Source: Planctomycetaceae bacterium (lineage in GTDB: Bacteria; Planctomycetota; Planctomycetia; Pirellulales; Pirellulaceae). From it: 54,424 nucleotides of DNA. The notes under the pieces were generated by a model. It ran no database searches. It was given only the letters and a program-made list of their open reading frames with translations, and had not been told where the DNA came from. Positions 35,691 through 44,698 of the stretch are shown here, piece after piece. The stretch is from NCBI GenBank assembly GCA_002723275.1, contig PBNZ01000045.1:1-54424 (forward strand), in the 5' to 3' direction. The position numbers and the translations under genes were made by a program. The first letter of the stretch is position 1, and each line of letters opens with the position of its first letter.

Positions 35691-37001
35691 ATGGCGATTA
35701 AAGCGCATAAAGTCGGTATCGTAGGCCTTGGTACGGTTGGATCGGGAGTGGCCAAGATTCTGCTAGAGGAGGGCGAGCGGGTTCGCCGTCACGCTGGCCA
35801 GCCGATCGAGCTCAGCCGGGTCGTCGTTCGAGATCTGGAAAAGCCTCGACAATGCGAACTACCTGACAAAATCCTCACAACCGATATCAGCGAAATCACC
35901 AACGATCCGGAGATCAGCGTGGTCGCTCAACTGATTGGCGGCCTCGAACCGGCTCGCAGTATCATGCTGCAGTTACTCGAGAGCGGCAAAGATGTGGTGA
36001 CCGCCAACAAGGCTCTCCTGGCCGAGCACGGGACGGAGCTCTTCAATCGCGCCCGTGAGCTAGGACGTTCCATTGCGTTCGAAGCCTCGGTCGCAGGTGG
36101 TGTGCCGATCATCGCCAACCTCAGTCAATGTTTATCTGCGAACCAGATTCTTTCCTTGCGTGGAATTCTGAACGGCACGAGCAACTTTATTGTGTCGCAG
36201 ATGGAAGAGCATGGAGCGGACTATTCCCAGGCGGTAGCTGAAGCCCAGCGCCTCGGTTACGCGGAGGCCGATCCGACGATGGACGTGGATGGCACCGATG
36301 CCGCCCAGAAACTCGCGATCCTGGCTCACCTGGCCTTCGGCGCCGATGTGCAATGGCCCGACATCCCGCGAATCGGCATTGATGGCTTGGATTCAACCGA
36401 TCTCCGATGGGCCAGCGAATTGGGATATCGAGTCAAGCTGTTGGCCGTCGCACGATTAAACGAAGACAATCTTGAATTGCACGTATCACCGACCTTGGTC
36501 AAACTCGGGACTCCACTGTCAGAAGTGCGGGGAGCGAACAACGCCATCAGCGTTGTGGGGGATATGGTGGGCCGCGTGTTCTACCATGGTCTCGGAGCAG
36601 GCCAATTGCCCACCGCCTCGGCTGTCGTAGCCGACCTGATCGACACGACCGTCGGTCGCAGCGCCATCACCTTCCGAACCTTGGACCTTTGGTCAGAGGC
36701 GACCTCCAAAGTTCTTCAAACGAATCATTCATCGATCAGTGGCCGGTACTACATGCGATTTACGGTCGAAGACCATCCCGGCGTCTTGGCCGATGTTTCT
36801 GGATCCCTAGGCCGCAATGAGATTTCGATTGCGTCAATCATCCAGCGGGAAATCGATGACGACAATGTGCAGGGTGACGACGTCTCGCTCGTGATCATGA
36901 CGCACGCTGCAACCGAGGGCAATGCAGCCGCTGCCGTTCGAGAAATCGACGCATTGCCTTCTGTCCGAGCTGGCAGTGTACGCATGCGGGTCTTGGATTA
37001 A
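35691..37001 (+). CDS. hom: Homoserine dehydrogenase
   Basis: 436 aa. The N-terminal nucleotide fold has VGIVGLGTVGSG (G12, G14, G17). DVVTANKALLAEHG and the catalytic-domain block LRGILNGTSNFI, EAQRLGYAEADPTMDVDGTDAAQKLAILAHLAFG are classic. An ACT domain lies at about residues 355-430 (YYMRFTVEDHPGVLADVSGSLG), which usually gives feedback control by threonine. It reduces aspartate semialdehyde to homoserine. It is followed 49 bp later by the AlkP-fold protein and then aspartate kinase, forming an aspartate-family operon. Confidence 0.96.
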   Translation: MAIKAHKVGIVGLGTVGSGVAKILLEEGERVRRHAGQPIELSRVVVRDLEKPRQCELPDKILTTDISEITNDPEISVVAQLIGGLEPARSIMLQLLESGKDVVTANKALLAEHGTELFNRARELGRSIAFEASVAGGVPIIANLSQCLSANQILSLRGILNGTSNFIVSQMEEHGADYSQAVAEAQRLGYAEADPTMDVDGTDAAQKLAILAHLAFGADVQWPDIPRIGIDGLDSTDLRWASELGYRVKLLAVARLNEDNLELHVSPTLVKLGTPLSEVRGANNAISVVGDMVGRVFYHGLGAGQLPTASAVVADLIDTTVGRSAITFRTLDLWSEATSKVLQTNHSSISGRYYMRFTVEDHPGVLADVSGSLGRNEISIASIIQREIDDDNVQGDDVSLVIMTHAATEGNAAAAVREIDALPSVRAGSVRMRVLD

Positions 37002-37050
37002 AGGATCCTTCAGAGGCTCTCAATAAGATAAGAATGGAGGCTAGACGACC

Positions 37051-38259
37051 ATGAAGTATGCGATAGTCATTCCCGACGGATGTGCTGATGAGCCTCAAGA
37101 ATCTCTGGGGGGCCTGACCCCGCTCCAGGCTGCAAAAACGCCAGCCATGGATTCGATTGCCCGGGCTGGCATTGTCGGACGCGCAAATAATGTACCAGGC
37201 CACCTGCCCGCCGGCTCAGCGGTCGCAAACATGAGCCTGCTGGGCTACGACCCGAATCAATATTTTACAGGTAGAGCTCCGCTGGAAGCGGCGGCACAGG
37301 GAATTGAACTGGGGCCCGATGACTGGGCAGTTCGATGCAATCTCGTCACGATCACCGACCAGATCATGCGAGACTTCACCGCCGATCATATTTCAACCGA
37401 AGAGGCCACGACGCTCCTGTCGATCGTTCAGGAGGAGCTGAATGCTGAGCGATGGCAGTTTGTGCCTGGCGTAAGTTATCGGAACCTGCTTCTCTTCCGT
37501 GGCGAAGGACAGGCTCCGCCTTTCTCCAACGAAACTCGCTGCACACCTCCGCATGACCTGACTGACAAGTCGGTGTCCGATGATTATCCGCGAGGTCCGG
37601 GCAGCGATTTCCTGAGCGACCTGATGGCCCGCAGCTTCCAACGGTTCGAAGATGCGCCGGTGAATCAGGCGAGAAAAGCCGCCAACAAATTACCGGCCAC
37701 GAACATCTGGTTGTGGGGACTCGGTCGCACTCCCGATCTGCCCAGCTTCGAGAGTCGCTATGGCGTTCAGGGCAAGATGATCACCGCGGTCGACCTGTTG
37801 CGCGGCATTGCGGCTTTGATCGGTTGGCCCCGCATCGAGGTCGAAGGCGCAACGGGCTATACCGATACGGACTATGCCGCCAAAGGGCGAGCCGCTATTG
37901 CCGCTGTCGATGAAACCGACCTGATTTGTGTGCATATCGAAGCTCCGGATGAGGCTTCGCATGAAGGGGATGTTGCCGCCAAAATTGCTGCTTTGGAATC
38001 GATTGACGAGCTGATTGTGGCACCTTTACTCGAAGCGTTGCAGCGCTACGACAATTCTCGCATCCTCGTTACCCCGGACCATCCCACGCCTATTCGGACC
38101 AAAACCCACAGCCACGGCTTCGTTCCGCTGGCAATGTCTGGCACAGGGATTTCCCCCGACGCTTCAAAAACCTATGATGAGGTCTGCGCCGCAGCAAGTC
38201 ATCATCACTTTGATCAGGGCCACGAGCTGATGTCCGCCTTTGTGGACAAACCGGCCTAA
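37051..38259 (+). CDS. AlkP-superfamily 'phosphoglycerate mutase', probable homoserine kinase
   Basis: 402 aa, preceded by GGAGG. The sequence is of the archaeal-type cofactor-independent phosphoglycerate mutase family: MKYAIVIPDGCADEP (metal Asp9), then HLPAGSAVANMSLLGYDPNQYFTGRAPLEAA with the phospho-acceptor Ser56. HIEAPDEASHEGD, VTPDHPTPI and THSHG supply the other metal ligands. A subfamily (TIGR02535) is proposed to be a non-orthologous homoserine kinase. The position between homoserine dehydrogenase and aspartate kinase, with no thrB in the window, supports that role. The motif reads GSAVAN where mutases usually have GSDVAN, which may mark the change of substrate. The assignment to threonine synthesis is inference. 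Confidence 0.75.
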   Translation: MKYAIVIPDGCADEPQESLGGLTPLQAAKTPAMDSIARAGIVGRANNVPGHLPAGSAVANMSLLGYDPNQYFTGRAPLEAAAQGIELGPDDWAVRCNLVTITDQIMRDFTADHISTEEATTLLSIVQEELNAERWQFVPGVSYRNLLLFRGEGQAPPFSNETRCTPPHDLTDKSVSDDYPRGPGSDFLSDLMARSFQRFEDAPVNQARKAANKLPATNIWLWGLGRTPDLPSFESRYGVQGKMITAVDLLRGIAALIGWPRIEVEGATGYTDTDYAAKGRAAIAAVDETDLICVHIEAPDEASHEGDVAAKIAALESIDELIVAPLLEALQRYDNSRILVTPDHPTPIRTKTHSHGFVPLAMSGTGISPDASKTYDEVCAAASHHHFDQGHELMSAFVDKPA

Positions 38260-38317
38260 TCTAGATTCAGCCCCTCCGCTTTACCCACCCGCAGTTCGTT
38301 TATACTCGAGATTTACC

Positions 38318-40087
38318 ATGTCGTTGATCGTCCAAAAATTTGGTGGAACCAGTGTTGCTGACTGCGAGAAGATTCTCGCCGCGGCACGAAAGGCAATTCG
38401 AGCTCAGCAGGACGGCCATCAGGTAGTGATGGTGGTCAGCGCCATGGGCAAGAACACCGACATGCTTGTCGACCTTGCCGGCCAGATTACGGAACGTCCG
38501 CCGGCACGTGAAATGGACATGCTACTGTCGACGGGTGAGCAGGTGAGTGTGGCCTTGATGGCCATGGCCATCGATTCGCTAGGCTTCAGTGCTGTGAGTT
38601 TGACCGGAGCCCAAATCGGCATTCGCACGGACAGCACGCACACCAAAGCGCGAATCCTTTCGATCTCAACCGATCGTCTGCAGCACCATCTGGATGCAGG
38701 CAAAATCGTGATTGCGGCAGGCTTCCAAGGCATCGACGAAGAATTCAACATCACAACCTTGGGCAGAGGAGGAAGCGACACGACCGCGGTTGCACTTGCC
38801 GCCGTTCTGCATGCCGACGCCTGTGAAATACACACAGATGTCGATGGCGTCTACACCACAGATCCACGAATCATGCCCGAGGCGAGACGCGTCAGTCGCG
38901 TAAGCTATGACGAAATGCTCGAACTTGCCAGCCTCGGAGCCGGCGTCATGCACAGCCGATCGATCGAATTCGCCAAGAAGTTCTCGGTGCCCATTCACGT
39001 TCGCAGCAGCTTCTCCGACATCCCGGGTACGATGATCGTTTCTGAACCCGAACTTTCCGACCGGGCAGTCAGTGGCGCAGCGTTGACTCGAGACGAAGCC
39101 AAGATCACCGCCGTGGGCGTTCCGGATGTGCCAGGTACGAGTTATGAAATTTTCTCGCGCATTGCCGATCGCAACGTGACGGTCGACATGATTGTTCAAA
39201 ACATTGGTGATGGCGGTCGGGCGGACATCTCCTTTACCGTTCCTCGCGACGAACTGGCGGTCACTCTCGAGGCGATTGATGAAGCCCGCACTGTGACAGG
39301 TGACTTCGATGTCACCCATGACGACCAGGTTGCCAAGGTATCCGTCGTCGGAATGGGAATGGCGACTCAAGCCGGCGTTGCCGACCGCATGTTTCTCGCC
39401 CTGTCTGAAGCGGAAATCAACATCAAAATGATCACCACCAGTGAAATTAAGATTTCAACGCTGGTCGAACGCGATCAGGCACTGGCGGCCCTGCGAGCTG
39501 TCCACAACGCCTTTGCATTAGATCAAAATCCCGAATCCATTCCACCCTTGGCAGACGCGGGCTCACGACCGCCGAGTGATGCTGCCGACATCGTACACCA
39601 GCTCCAAAACATGGAGCGGCTCCGCATCGACAAGATTGACCTCGATGATTCGCAGGGCCGCGTCACCATTCACGGGGTCCCCAACGCACCTGGTGTTGCG
39701 GAACGAGTCTTCCGAGAGATTGCCGAGGCTGGCATCTTTGTGGACATGATCGTGCAAAGTTACCCCAGTGACGGTGAGGCAAATCTCAGCTTTACGGTCC
39801 CCAAAGAGTCGATCGAACAGAGCAAGATAGTCGCAGAAAATCTGGCCAAAGATTTCCCAAGTCTGCAAGTTTCGAGCAGTCCGGACGTGGCCAAATTATC
39901 GGTCTCTGGAATTGGCCTGCGGAGTCACACGGGAGTTGCGATTCGCATGTTCCGTGCACTCTCCGAGACAGGCATCAATGTGCAGATGATCAACACCAGT
40001 GAAGTTCGGGTGAACGTCATCGTCGACGGCAAAGATGGCGAAAAGGCCAGAGCCGCTCTCGAAGAAGTTTTCTCCGACGTCATGTAA
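38318..40087 (+). CDS. lysC: Aspartate kinase with four ACT domains
   Basis: 589 aa from ATG 38318, giving MSLIVQKFGGTSV, the standard N terminus; an upstream in-frame ATG at 38240 overlaps the previous gene and adds unrelated residues. TLGRGGSDTTAVALAA and EIHTDVDGVYTTDPR are catalytic blocks. The C-terminal 325 residues contain two similar pairs of ACT units: VPGTSYEIFSRIADRNVTVDMI with GVADRMFLALSEAEINIKMI, and APGVAERVFREIAEAGIFVDMI with GVAIRMFRALSETGINVQMI. Most aspartate kinases have two ACT units (about 400-450 aa); cyanobacterial enzymes also have four. It commits aspartate to lysine, methionine and threonine; the extra ACT pair suggests richer feedback. Confidence 0.95.
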   Translation: MSLIVQKFGGTSVADCEKILAAARKAIRAQQDGHQVVMVVSAMGKNTDMLVDLAGQITERPPAREMDMLLSTGEQVSVALMAMAIDSLGFSAVSLTGAQIGIRTDSTHTKARILSISTDRLQHHLDAGKIVIAAGFQGIDEEFNITTLGRGGSDTTAVALAAVLHADACEIHTDVDGVYTTDPRIMPEARRVSRVSYDEMLELASLGAGVMHSRSIEFAKKFSVPIHVRSSFSDIPGTMIVSEPELSDRAVSGAALTRDEAKITAVGVPDVPGTSYEIFSRIADRNVTVDMIVQNIGDGGRADISFTVPRDELAVTLEAIDEARTVTGDFDVTHDDQVAKVSVVGMGMATQAGVADRMFLALSEAEINIKMITTSEIKISTLVERDQALAALRAVHNAFALDQNPESIPPLADAGSRPPSDAADIVHQLQNMERLRIDKIDLDDSQGRVTIHGVPNAPGVAERVFREIAEAGIFVDMIVQSYPSDGEANLSFTVPKESIEQSKIVAENLAKDFPSLQVSSSPDVAKLSVSGIGLRSHTGVAIRMFRALSETGINVQMINTSEVRVNVIVDGKDGEKARAALEEVFSDVM

Positions 40088-40100
40088 GACGCGAATCCAG

Positions 40101-41669
40101 ATGACGGAATCTCCTTCGCTGACCGCTGGTCCTCAAACACGCACACAGGCGGTGATCGAAGTTGGTTTGATCGTGTTGGTGATGTTCGTCCTCAGCGGTG
40201 GACCAACTCCCGCGGTCAATGAAGCTCATTACATTGGCAAAGCGCGTCATTACTGGGATCCCACCTGGTGTCCGACGGATCGTTTTCTGGACAGTGCGGA
40301 TGCCCATCTACCCTTTTACCTGAGCTTCGGTTGGGTCACCCAATTCGCCTCATTCGAAACCACGGCCTGGATCGGACGTGCGCTGTCGTGGCTGTTACTT
40401 GCGTTTGCGTGGCAACGTTTAAGCTGGCGTTTGACACCCATCAATTTTGCCAGCGTCTTGTCAGCGGGGATCTGGCTAACCTTCGTTCATCACGGGCACA
40501 TGTCAGGAGAATGGATTCTCGGTGGCGTCGAAGCGAAGGTATTCGCCTACCCCTTATTGCTGGGTGGTTTATTGGCGATGCTCAAGGGGCAGTGGCGAGG
40601 ATGCTGGATCTGGTTCGGTGCCGCCGCTGCGCTCCATGTTCTAGTTGGCGGCTGGGCGGTGTTAACGGCGATCTTCAGCTGGTCCCTGCAACCGCGAGAC
40701 AAGCGGCTCTCGCTGCCGACCATGATTCCCGGGCTCATCATGGGCGGAATCATCGCTCTCGGGGGTCTTGTTCCCGCCATTGAATTGACTCGTGGTGTTG
40801 ATCCCGAAATCCGGACGATGGCAACTCACATCTACGTGAACGAACGCTTGCCTCATCATTTGTTATTACGAGTGTTTGCTCCGCTTTTTATTTTGCGGCA
40901 TCTCGGATTGATCGTGTTATTTTTCGTGCTCAGCTGGCCGTTGAGAAAGGATGAGCGATTCCGGCCGCTGTGGAGCTTTGTCGTCGGCTCGATCGGACTA
41001 GCTGCGATTGGTGCGTCAATCGATTTATTGGCTGGCGGCACCACCTGGGGCACCGGCCTGTTGAGATATTACTGGTTCCGCCAAACCGACGTTTTTGTTC
41101 CGTTAGGAGTCTCGATCTTTGGGATCGCTCGCCTTGCAGAGCTCCGCGTGCAACGACCGCAACTAACCCAGGCACTCGTCATCGGACTGTTCGTCGTTTT
41201 GTTTGCGAGTATCGGCGAGGCAACATCGCGTCTCGGCGGCAGGTCGATCCCCGCTGCGGATCGTCAGGGCGGTATTCGAACGATGAGTCAGTGGAATCAT
41301 TGGAAGGAGGTTGCGGAATGGTGTGCCATCAACCTGCCAACCGACGCTCTGGTAATCACTCCAGCCGATCATCAAACCTTTCGTTGGTATTCGGATCGAA
41401 GTGAGCTCGTCAACTGGAAGGACATTCCTCAAGACGCCGAGGCGATCATCGACTGGCGAGAGCGGCGTGCTGCCGTGGATCAGATCACTCGGCTGTTATT
41501 TCATGGATATCGTCAGCAGGCCAACTTGGCAATGAAGGATCTCGCTGAACAATATGACGGACAATACGTTATTGTGAGAGCACCGACTTCGCTCCCGATC
41601 AACGGTTTCATCCCAATCTATCACAACCCTGATTATCTTGTGCTGCGAGTTCAACCCGCTGATGAGTGA
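40101..41669 (+). CDS. Polytopic membrane protein of unknown function
   Basis: 522 aa from ATG 40101; an in-frame start at 40035 would lie inside lysC. About nine or ten hydrophobic segments fill residues 20-360 (e.g. VIEVGLIVLVMFVLSGGP, ALVIGLFVVLFASIGEA). A soluble C-terminal domain of about 120 residues follows (EWCAINLPTDALVITPADHQTFRWYSDRS, NWKDIPQD). EAHYIGKARHYWDPTWCPTDRFLDSADAHLPFY after the first segment has the Asp/His-rich first loop typical of GT-C-like or O-antigen-ligase-like proteins. It may belong to the DUF6798 group, but I am unsure. It overlaps the Nudix gene by 8 bp and starts 13 bp after lysC. Confidence 0.65.
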   Translation: MTESPSLTAGPQTRTQAVIEVGLIVLVMFVLSGGPTPAVNEAHYIGKARHYWDPTWCPTDRFLDSADAHLPFYLSFGWVTQFASFETTAWIGRALSWLLLAFAWQRLSWRLTPINFASVLSAGIWLTFVHHGHMSGEWILGGVEAKVFAYPLLLGGLLAMLKGQWRGCWIWFGAAAALHVLVGGWAVLTAIFSWSLQPRDKRLSLPTMIPGLIMGGIIALGGLVPAIELTRGVDPEIRTMATHIYVNERLPHHLLLRVFAPLFILRHLGLIVLFFVLSWPLRKDERFRPLWSFVVGSIGLAAIGASIDLLAGGTTWGTGLLRYYWFRQTDVFVPLGVSIFGIARLAELRVQRPQLTQALVIGLFVVLFASIGEATSRLGGRSIPAADRQGGIRTMSQWNHWKEVAEWCAINLPTDALVITPADHQTFRWYSDRSELVNWKDIPQDAEAIIDWRERRAAVDQITRLLFHGYRQQANLAMKDLAEQYDGQYVIVRAPTSLPINGFIPIYHNPDYLVLRVQPADE

Positions 41670-42288
41670 TGTCGACCTGCCTGAACGATTGCGTCAACAA
41701 TTGCAAACGCCGTGGCAATCTCGCGAAGCGCGTGCTCGCATGGCGCCGCGGCTGAGCTATGGTCGACACCAAGGCCCACCGAATCCCAACGCCAAAATTG
41801 CTGCCGTCCTGATTTTGCTCGTTCGTCGCGACGATGAATGGTGCGTGCCACTCACCAAACGCCAGCCCTACCTACCCGATCATCCAGGACAAATTAGTCT
41901 TCCCGGAGGCCTGATTGAGCCAGGAGAGTCGGCCGAACAGGCAGCTGTGCGCGAATCGGAAGAAGAGATCGGCATCGCCGCCTCCCAGATCGCGTTGCTT
42001 GGCTCGTTGGCCGAATTAAATCTGTACAACAGCAACTTTCGAGTCCTACCATGGATCGGAGTGTTAACGGGAGAGCCCAATTTCCGCTGCAATGAAGCGG
42101 AAGTCGCCGAGCTTTTCGAGATCCCCCTCTCAAAACTAATTGCCGAAACGGCCGATTGCATGGAGATACGGCGTGGCTCACTTTCCTTCTCGGCACCCTG
42201 CTACACGTGGCTCGGCCACCAGGTCTGGGGTGCAACGAGCATCATGTTGTCCGAATTTGCCGCTTTGACTCGCAGCGTTCAGCGGTGA
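41662..42288 (+). CDS. Nudix CoA pyrophosphatase (NudL-like)
   Basis: 208 aa from ATG 41662, which overlaps the previous stop region by 8 bp. The Nudix box GGLIEPGESAEQAAVRESEEEIGI gives GxnExxxxxxxREuxEExGu. LTKRQPYLPDHPGQISLPGG just before it is the extra motif of the CoA-pyrophosphatase subfamily. The enzyme cleaves CoA and its derivatives to 4'-phosphopantetheine and 3',5'-ADP. Translational overlap with the membrane protein upstream suggests co-expression, but I see no pathway link. A spacer of 115 bp to argC suggests that argC has its own promoter. Confidence 0.92.
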   Translation: MSDVDLPERLRQQLQTPWQSREARARMAPRLSYGRHQGPPNPNAKIAAVLILLVRRDDEWCVPLTKRQPYLPDHPGQISLPGGLIEPGESAEQAAVRESEEEIGIAASQIALLGSLAELNLYNSNFRVLPWIGVLTGEPNFRCNEAEVAELFEIPLSKLIAETADCMEIRRGSLSFSAPCYTWLGHQVWGATSIMLSEFAALTRSVQR

Positions 42289-42403
42289 ACCATCACCTGC
42301 TACCGGTGTCCTACCACTGGCTTCCAACACCTTGGCAAGATAAAGTGAAGGCCTCAGGTCGGCTGCGGACTTTCGATTTTCCCTTAGTAAAGAAGCCTAG
42401 CAA

Positions 42404-43411
42404 ATGATACGCGCAGGAGTGGTCGGAGCCACCGGATATACAGCGCTCGAGCTATTGAAACTTCTCGTGCCGCACCCTGACGTTGAGGTGGTCGCGGTGA
42501 CGAGTCGCCAAGAGGGCCAAGCACCGATCAGCGATGTACACCGTTCGCTGACTGGACGTCTCGACCTCTGCCTCGAAAATCTTGATCCGAAGTCACTCGC
42601 AGAAAGATGTGACTGCGTCTTCAGCTGTCTCCCCCATGCGGCTTCTGCCGAAGTCGTGTCACAGCTGCTTGAAGCGGGCACACGTGTCGTTGATTTCAGT
42701 GCAGATTACCGGCTCAACGAGGTGGGCGTTTACGAGAATTGGTACGACATACAACACCCCGATCCAACCCGACTTGGTCACACGCCTTACGGCTTGCCGG
42801 AACTCTTTCGTGAGGAGATTACTGGCGCGTCGCTCGTGGCAAACCCGGGTTGCTATCCAACGTCAGCCATTCTGGGGATGGCACCGTTCATCAAGTCGGG
42901 TCTCGTGGATGGCAACGACCTGATCTTTGATTCCAAGAGTGGTGTCTCGGGGGCAGGTCGAACGCCCAAGCTCGTAACGTTGTATCCGGAATGCAATGAA
43001 AGCCTGATGGCCTACGGAGTCGGTAGCCATCGTCACACACCAGAAATCCAGCAGGTTTTGTCGACGGTTGGTGGCAGCCGGGTGGATCTGGTTTTCACAC
43101 CTCACCTGGTACCCATGGACCGTGGCATCCTAACCACCGCTTACTCGCGACCCACCGAACAGCTTTCGCAAGAACAGGCGATGGACTGTCTTCGCAGTTT
43201 CTATGACGGCTGTCCCTTTATCCGCGTAGTGGATCATTTGCCCGCAACCAAGGACACCAGCTTTACGAACTTCTGCGATATCTCAGCAAGACGAGTGGGT
43301 GAACGTCTGGTCGTCATCAGCTGCATCGACAACTTGCTGAAGGGAGCCTCCGGAGCTGCCGTCCAAAACATGAACCTAATGTTCGGGCTTCCCGAAACGG
43401 CAGGGTTTTGA
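42404..43411 (+). CDS. argC: N-acetyl-gamma-glutamyl-phosphate reductase
   Basis: 335 aa. GVVGATGYTALELLKLL is the NADP-binding start. ANPGCYPTSAILG contains the active-site Cys150. HRHTPEIQQVL and LVFTPHLVPMDRGI, with NLLKGASGAAVQNMNLMFGL near the end, match type-1 ArgC. It makes N-acetylglutamate semialdehyde in arginine biosynthesis. argJ follows after 46 bp on the same strand, so the two form an operon; argB and argD are not in the window. Confidence 0.97.
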   Translation: MIRAGVVGATGYTALELLKLLVPHPDVEVVAVTSRQEGQAPISDVHRSLTGRLDLCLENLDPKSLAERCDCVFSCLPHAASAEVVSQLLEAGTRVVDFSADYRLNEVGVYENWYDIQHPDPTRLGHTPYGLPELFREEITGASLVANPGCYPTSAILGMAPFIKSGLVDGNDLIFDSKSGVSGAGRTPKLVTLYPECNESLMAYGVGSHRHTPEIQQVLSTVGGSRVDLVFTPHLVPMDRGILTTAYSRPTEQLSQEQAMDCLRSFYDGCPFIRVVDHLPATKDTSFTNFCDISARRVGERLVVISCIDNLLKGASGAAVQNMNLMFGLPETAGF

Positions 43412-43457
43412 TCACGCCTCAGGGCATCGACGTTTCGCGCAACACGGAAAAAGAACG

Positions 43458-44636
43458 ATGAAGGTACCTCTTGGCTTTTCCATGTCAGGCGTTCACGCCG
43501 GCATCAAGCAGGACAAAACACGAGAAGACATCAGTCTCATCAAGTCGGAATCGACGTGCACGGCAGCGGGTGTCTACACGCAAAACAAGGTGGTCGCAGC
43601 ACCGGTCATCCTCGATCGTCAACGAACACCTGCCGCAGACATCCGCGGAATCGTCATTAATTCCGGCAACGCCAATGCTTGTACAGGAGAGCAGGGCGAG
43701 CAAGACGCCGAGGAAATGGCTCGTTTGGCAGCTGCCGAATTCGGCGCCAACCCGGAACAAGTCCTCGTCCTCTCAACCGGAATCATCGGCGAACCCATGC
43801 CGATGCCCACGATTGCAGCCGGCATTAAGACCGTAGCCAGTCAATTGGGAACGGATGAAGCTCAAGTCGTCGCCGCTGCTCGCGGCCTGATGACGACCGA
43901 CACCAGTCACAAGATCGCCGTCCGTGAAATCCCTCTGACCACCGGTGAAGGAAGAGTCATGGGATTCGCCAAGGGTGCCGCCATGATCGGCCCCAACATG
44001 GCAACCATGCTGGGCGTTATCCTCACCGATGTTGCTCTCTCTCCTGACGAAGCACAGCAGTTACTGTGTGATGCCGTGAACGACAGTTTTAATTGCATCA
44101 GTGTCGAGGGACACATGAGCACCAACGATACCGTCCTGTTGCTCAGTAGCAACCAGCATCAACCCACCGACTCAGAACGTGCCACCCTGCATGAGGCGAT
44201 CCATGACGCCTGCATTGAGTTGGCAAGGGCGATCCCGAACGACGGAGAAGGAGCGACCCATCTAATCCAGGTCGACGTTTCAGGATGTCGCACGCGGAAC
44301 GAAGCTCATCAGATAGCTCGCACCATCGCCGACAGCGCATTGGTAAAGACAGCGGTGACCGGTGCGGATCCGAATTGGGGACGTATCGTCTCGGCTGCCG
44401 GTTACGCAAAGGTCGACTTTGACCCCAGCGAAGTCTGCCTCAAGCTCAATGGCACGATGCTCTATGAAGCAGGTAACCCTGTCGCCTTCGATGCGGAATC
44501 CGTCTCGGCATCGATTCGCGAAAACCGAAACACGCACATCGACTTTCGCCTGCAGCAGGGCGATGCCGCCGTCACCTTCTGGACCTGCGACCTCACGACC
44601 GAATACGTTCACCTGAACGCGGATTACCATACCTAA
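43458..44636 (+). CDS. argJ: Bifunctional glutamate N-acetyltransferase / amino-acid acetyltransferase ArgJ
   Basis: 392 aa. IVINSGNANACTGEQG and LSTGIIGEPMPM are family blocks. The self-cleavage site is GPN-M181-A-T-M-L; cleavage before Thr183 yields the two chains and makes Thr the nucleophile. SVEGHMSTNDTVLLL and ITGADPNWGRI-like TGADPNWGRIVSAAGYAKVD follow. It recycles the acetyl group from N-acetylornithine to glutamate. Whether it also uses acetyl-CoA cannot be read from sequence. It converges on the DUF1552 gene with 62 bp between. Confidence 0.97.
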   Translation: MKVPLGFSMSGVHAGIKQDKTREDISLIKSESTCTAAGVYTQNKVVAAPVILDRQRTPAADIRGIVINSGNANACTGEQGEQDAEEMARLAAAEFGANPEQVLVLSTGIIGEPMPMPTIAAGIKTVASQLGTDEAQVVAAARGLMTTDTSHKIAVREIPLTTGEGRVMGFAKGAAMIGPNMATMLGVILTDVALSPDEAQQLLCDAVNDSFNCISVEGHMSTNDTVLLLSSNQHQPTDSERATLHEAIHDACIELARAIPNDGEGATHLIQVDVSGCRTRNEAHQIARTIADSALVKTAVTGADPNWGRIVSAAGYAKVDFDPSEVCLKLNGTMLYEAGNPVAFDAESVSASIRENRNTHIDFRLQQGDAAVTFWTCDLTTEYVHLNADYHT

Positions 44637-44698
44637 GCCAGGTCATCCAAACCGGCCAGACGTGATTCAGTTCGCGACGCCCAGTGGCCTGCGACCGA

